Part shown: positions 44,903-47,778 of the stretch, piece by piece
Position numbering within the stretch: position 1 is the first letter of the stretch
Layout: the number at the start of each line of letters is the position of its first letter
Origin: Bacteroidales bacterium
Lineage (GTDB): Bacteria > Bacteroidota > Bacteroidia > Bacteroidales > UBA4417
Direction of reading: 5' to 3'
Assembly: GCA_030654075.1 (NCBI GenBank)
Contig: JAURYB010000075.1
Coordinates: 1-47,778, forward strand
DNA length: 47,778 nt
The notes under the pieces: generated by a model
What the model saw: the letters and a program-made list of their open reading frames with translations, nothing else
Told to the model about the DNA's origin: nothing
Databases searched by the model: none
Program-made: the position numbers and the translations under genes

Positions 44903-47778
44903 ATGAAAAAGAGGAATAATCCCAAAATTGCATGGGCAAAACTTCAACGGAAAGGAGAAGATTTGTTGAATAGTAAACCTGCCAGATCGCCATCGCAGTT
45001 TTCGGAAGCCGATGATCTGAAGCTGATTCATGAGCTTGAGGTGCATCAAATGGAACTGGAATTACAAAACGAACAACTTTTAAAGTCACAAGAGGAAGCA
45101 CAGTGTGCCAACGAAAAATATAGTAAATTATTCGATTTTGCACCGACCGGGTATTTTACACTTTCACCGAAAAGTGAAATATTGGAAGTAAATCTCAGCG
45201 GCGCTGCCATGCTTGGCAAACCACGCCACAATTTAAAAAACAGCAAACTGGGTTTTTTTATTACTACCGAAACCAGACCTGTCTTCAATCATTTCCTGGA
45301 TACTATCTTCCTCAGCCAAACCAAAGAAACCTGCGAGGTTACCCTGCTGGTTGAAGGTCCTCAGCCTATGCAGGTACTCCTGGTAGGAATTCCTGACAAA
45401 AACCTGGAGCAGTGCCTGTTATCTGTTGTGGATATCACTGAACGCAAACAGTCTGAAAATGCCTTGCAGGCCAGTGAGCTAAAATACAGGCTTATGCTCG
45501 AGAGTTCCGAAATTGGATTGGGCGTTTATAGCCTGGATGGGAAAGTGCTGTATTACAACCAAAGAGCGCTTTATAAACTGGGTGGCAAAGCCGATGATTT
45601 TATCGGGAAATCACTGCAGGAAATATTTGGAGAGTCGGCAGCTTCTGTTTTTGTCGAACGTATTCAGGAATCGGCACAAAGTGAAAAAAGCATCGAATAT
45701 GAAGAGTTTGTGAAGTTAGATTCCGGCGAGCACTGGTTTTTATCTATTTATTCAAGGCTTAAAAGTCTGGATGATAAAGTTTTCGGTGTGCAGGTAATAG
45801 CACATGATATTACTGAACGCAAACAGTCAGAAGAAGCCTTGCGCACTTCAACCCAGTTTGCCAATAGCCTTATCACATCTATGCAGGACGGCGTTTCGGT
45901 GCTGGATACAAAAGGGATACATATAGATGTAAATCCTTCATTTTGCCTGATGACAGGTTTTTCACGGGAAGAGCTTCTGGGAACAAGTCCGGCTCACCTG
46001 TATTGGCCTCCTGAAGAAAAAGGTCGTATTGAGGCCGCCTTTCAGAAAACACTGGCAAATGAAACTGGCAATTACGAACTTGTCTTCATGCGCAAAAACG
46101 GTGAACGTTTCCCTGTTATCGTAAGTCCGTTTGCCATCAAAGATAAACTGGGTAATACAATCAGTTATTCGGCAACGGTAAAAGATATCAGCGAACGCAA
46201 GAAAGCGGAAAATGCTTTGCTCGAATTCAACGATCGGCTAACGATGACACTTGAAGTAGGTAAGGCTGGTGTGTGGACATGGGATGTAAAAAGTAATGCG
46301 GTGAGCTTTGACGAACGGTTTCATGCTTTGCTCGGCTATACAAACGGCGAATTGCCTGTTTCAGCCATGGATTGGCTGACTTATCACCACCCCGATGATG
46401 TTTCCGCTATGATGCTGAAAACTGAAAGCTGTTTAAAAGGAGAAGTCCCTGTTTTTGAGAGCGAACACCGTATACGGTCCAAAACAGGAGAATGGAATTG
46501 GGTATTTACGAGGGGAAAAATACTAAAAAACGAGCTTAATTCTTCCGAAGAATTCCTTGGTATTGCAATGAATATTACGGAACGCAAGCAGATCGAAAAC
46601 CAGCTTCAGCGCAGCCTTCACAACCTTGCCGAAGCTGAGCGCATCGGGAATACCGGGAGCTGGGAATATAATGTTGCTACAGATACAGCGATATGGTCCG
46701 AAAATATGTTCCGGATTTTCGGCGTCGATCCAAAGATGCCGAAAGAACTGGTATTCAAATATTTTTTAGACAACCTGGTGCATCCCGACGATTGTGCAAA
46801 TGTTGCAGCTGTTTTCCAGGATGCATTGGCCGGAAGGCGGGCGTATGACCTGGAATACAGAATACTGAAATCAGGGAATACCTTCAGGTATATTCATGCC
46901 CTTGCTGAAGTTATACGCGATACAGATGGCAAGCCAGTACAAATGATAGGGAAAGTGGAGGATATTACGGAGCGTAAACGGAATGATGAGGCACTTAAAG
47001 AAAGTAAAATTCAGCTGGAACTCGCACATCGTGCAGCAGGCGCCGGTACCTGGGACTGGGATATGATAAGTGGGGAATTAACCTGGTCGAAGGAACTTTT
47101 TGCCTTGTTCGGACTTGATCCGGAGAAAGATGAAGCCACTTTCGATACCTGGACGCAGGCGGTTCACCCGGACGACAGGACCGCTGCTTCTGACCGGATT
47201 GAAAACGCCATCCGGGAAAAGACAGAGCTCAACAGCGAGTACCGTGTGGTATATAAAGATGGACAGGTTCACTGGATCAATTCCCTTGGAAATACAATCT
47301 GTAATGAAGCGGGACAAGCTGTACGAATGACCGGGATCTGCACCGATATTACACAACGCAAACAATCGGAATTTGCGTTAAAAGAAAGCGAAAGGCTGTA
47401 TCGCTCACTTTTTGAGAATATGCTCAACAGCTTTGCTTTTTGCAAAATGTTGGTGGAAGAAGGAAAACCATTGGATTTTATTCACCTGGCCGTTAACAAT
47501 GCCTTCGAATTGCAAACGGGTTTAAAAAATGTGGTTGGCAAAAAGATTTCGGAAGTCATTCCCGGTATTCAGAAAACTGACCCGCAACTTCTCGAAGCCT
47601 ATAGACGTGTTGCTTTCACAGGCAAGTCCGAACAATTCGAAATATATATTGAAGGTATCAAAATGTGGGCATCAATTACATTATATTGCCCGGAACGCGG
47701 ATATTTCGTTGCTGTTTTTGACGTAATTAACGAACGAAAGCGGAATGAAGAAGCATTACTCGAAACCAATGCCTACCT
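44903..47778 (+). CDS. Multi-PAS sensor protein, 5' part only (tandem set C)
   Basis: About 958 residues to the right edge, no stop. Start at the ATG at 44903 (MKKRNNPKIAWAKLQ), 10 bases after the previous stop. It begins with the same module (LKLIHELEVHQMELELQNEQ, FDFAPTGYFTLSPKS) and then has at least six PAS domains, each closed by a DITERK-type motif (VVDITERKQ, AHDITERKQ, VKDISERKK, MNITERKQ, VEDITERKR, TDITQRKQ). The remainder probably includes a kinase core, but that is off-window. Several PAS domains are of the PAS_3 type (HPDD motif with W, as in VHPDD). Confidence 0.88.
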   Translation, partial: MKKRNNPKIAWAKLQRKGEDLLNSKPARSPSQFSEADDLKLIHELEVHQMELELQNEQLLKSQEEAQCANEKYSKLFDFAPTGYFTLSPKSEILEVNLSGAAMLGKPRHNLKNSKLGFFITTETRPVFNHFLDTIFLSQTKETCEVTLLVEGPQPMQVLLVGIPDKNLEQCLLSVVDITERKQSENALQASELKYRLMLESSEIGLGVYSLDGKVLYYNQRALYKLGGKADDFIGKSLQEIFGESAASVFVERIQESAQSEKSIEYEEFVKLDSGEHWFLSIYSRLKSLDDKVFGVQVIAHDITERKQSEEALRTSTQFANSLITSMQDGVSVLDTKGIHIDVNPSFCLMTGFSREELLGTSPAHLYWPPEEKGRIEAAFQKTLANETGNYELVFMRKNGERFPVIVSPFAIKDKLGNTISYSATVKDISERKKAENALLEFNDRLTMTLEVGKAGVWTWDVKSNAVSFDERFHALLGYTNGELPVSAMDWLTYHHPDDVSAMMLKTESCLKGEVPVFESEHRIRSKTGEWNWVFTRGKILKNELNSSEEFLGIAMNITERKQIENQLQRSLHNLAEAERIGNTGSWEYNVATDTAIWSENMFRIFGVDPKMPKELVFKYFLDNLVHPDDCANVAAVFQDALAGRRAYDLEYRILKSGNTFRYIHALAEVIRDTDGKPVQMIGKVEDITERKRNDEALKESKIQLELAHRAAGAGTWDWDMISGELTWSKELFALFGLDPEKDEATFDTWTQAVHPDDRTAASDRIENAIREKTELNSEYRVVYKDGQVHWINSLGNTICNEAGQAVRMTGICTDITQRKQSEFALKESERLYRSLFENMLNSFAFCKMLVEEGKPLDFIHLAVNNAFELQTGLKNVVGKKISEVIPGIQKTDPQLLEAYRRVAFTGKSEQFEIYIEGIKMWASITLYCPERGYFVAVFDVINERKRNEEALLETNAY

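Overview
The window looks like a chromosomal segment of a Bacteroidota bacterium, most likely an uncultured or environmental Bacteroidales/Marinilabiliales-type organism. The evidence is internal. Many genes lack a Shine-Dalgarno sequence. Ten exact matches to the Bacteroidota -7 element TAnnTTTG sit upstream of genes (3229, 7345, 8736, 14064, 14121, 14258, 22447, 24509, 25462, 28562). There is an rsfS-ftsH-LUD-DUF2007-cdsA-psd run next to birA. Other typical elements are SprB-type repeats in a giant secreted protein, an SPFH/Arc pair and large PAS hybrid kinases. No rRNA, tRNA, CRISPR array, transposase or phage gene was recognised.

Layout: (1) 1-3026, the 5' part of a giant secreted repeat protein on the minus strand, cut by the left edge. 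(2) 3721-4149, a DUF1573 exported protein. (3) 4213-7252, a minus-strand operon SPFH / small membrane protein / alpha-beta hydrolase / Arc-like protein, closed by a hairpin terminator. (4) 7374-8696, a YjjG-type HAD phosphatase, three palindromic repeats and a small Cys-rich exported protein. (5) 9015-15041, housekeeping: psd, cdsA, DUF2007, LUD, ftsH and rsfS on the minus strand, birA divergent. (6) 15195-16181, a lipoprotein sugar-binding protein without transporter genes. (7) 16472-22412, a heterodisulfide-reductase-like electron-transfer cluster: HdrC, HdrB, HdrA/QmoA-like, small HdrC, and a membrane HdrD/E-like protein. It is interrupted by a four-helix-bundle gene with inverted repeats and by repeat-rich spacers. 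(8) 22730-25132, a Crp-family regulator, an SRPBCC protein, pyrE and a Nudix hydrolase. (9) 25493-28538, a DEAD-box RNA helicase and thioredoxin reductase. (10) 29393 to the right edge, a signalling block: CheR-like methyltransferase, then four consecutive very large sensor proteins on the plus strand, the last cut by the window end.

How the genes may work together: the Hdr-like genes encode a soluble FAD protein, two-cluster ferredoxin-like subunits, CCG-domain subunits and a membrane subunit with a predicted cytochrome-type domain. This suggests a complex linking a cytoplasmic thiol/disulfide or low-potential electron carrier to the quinone pool; the substrate is unknown. The signalling block looks like a locally expanded phosphorelay array. 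Three of its kinases begin with the same coiled-coil plus PAS module, so they probably arose by tandem duplication.

The items most worth following up are the Hdr-like cluster, the inverted-repeat-flanked four-helix-bundle gene inside it, an 18-bp minisatellite plus 28-bp palindrome inserted in frame into a kinase ATP-binding domain, cysteine clusters in PAS domains, and the overlapping divergent start codons of pyrE and the Nudix gene.
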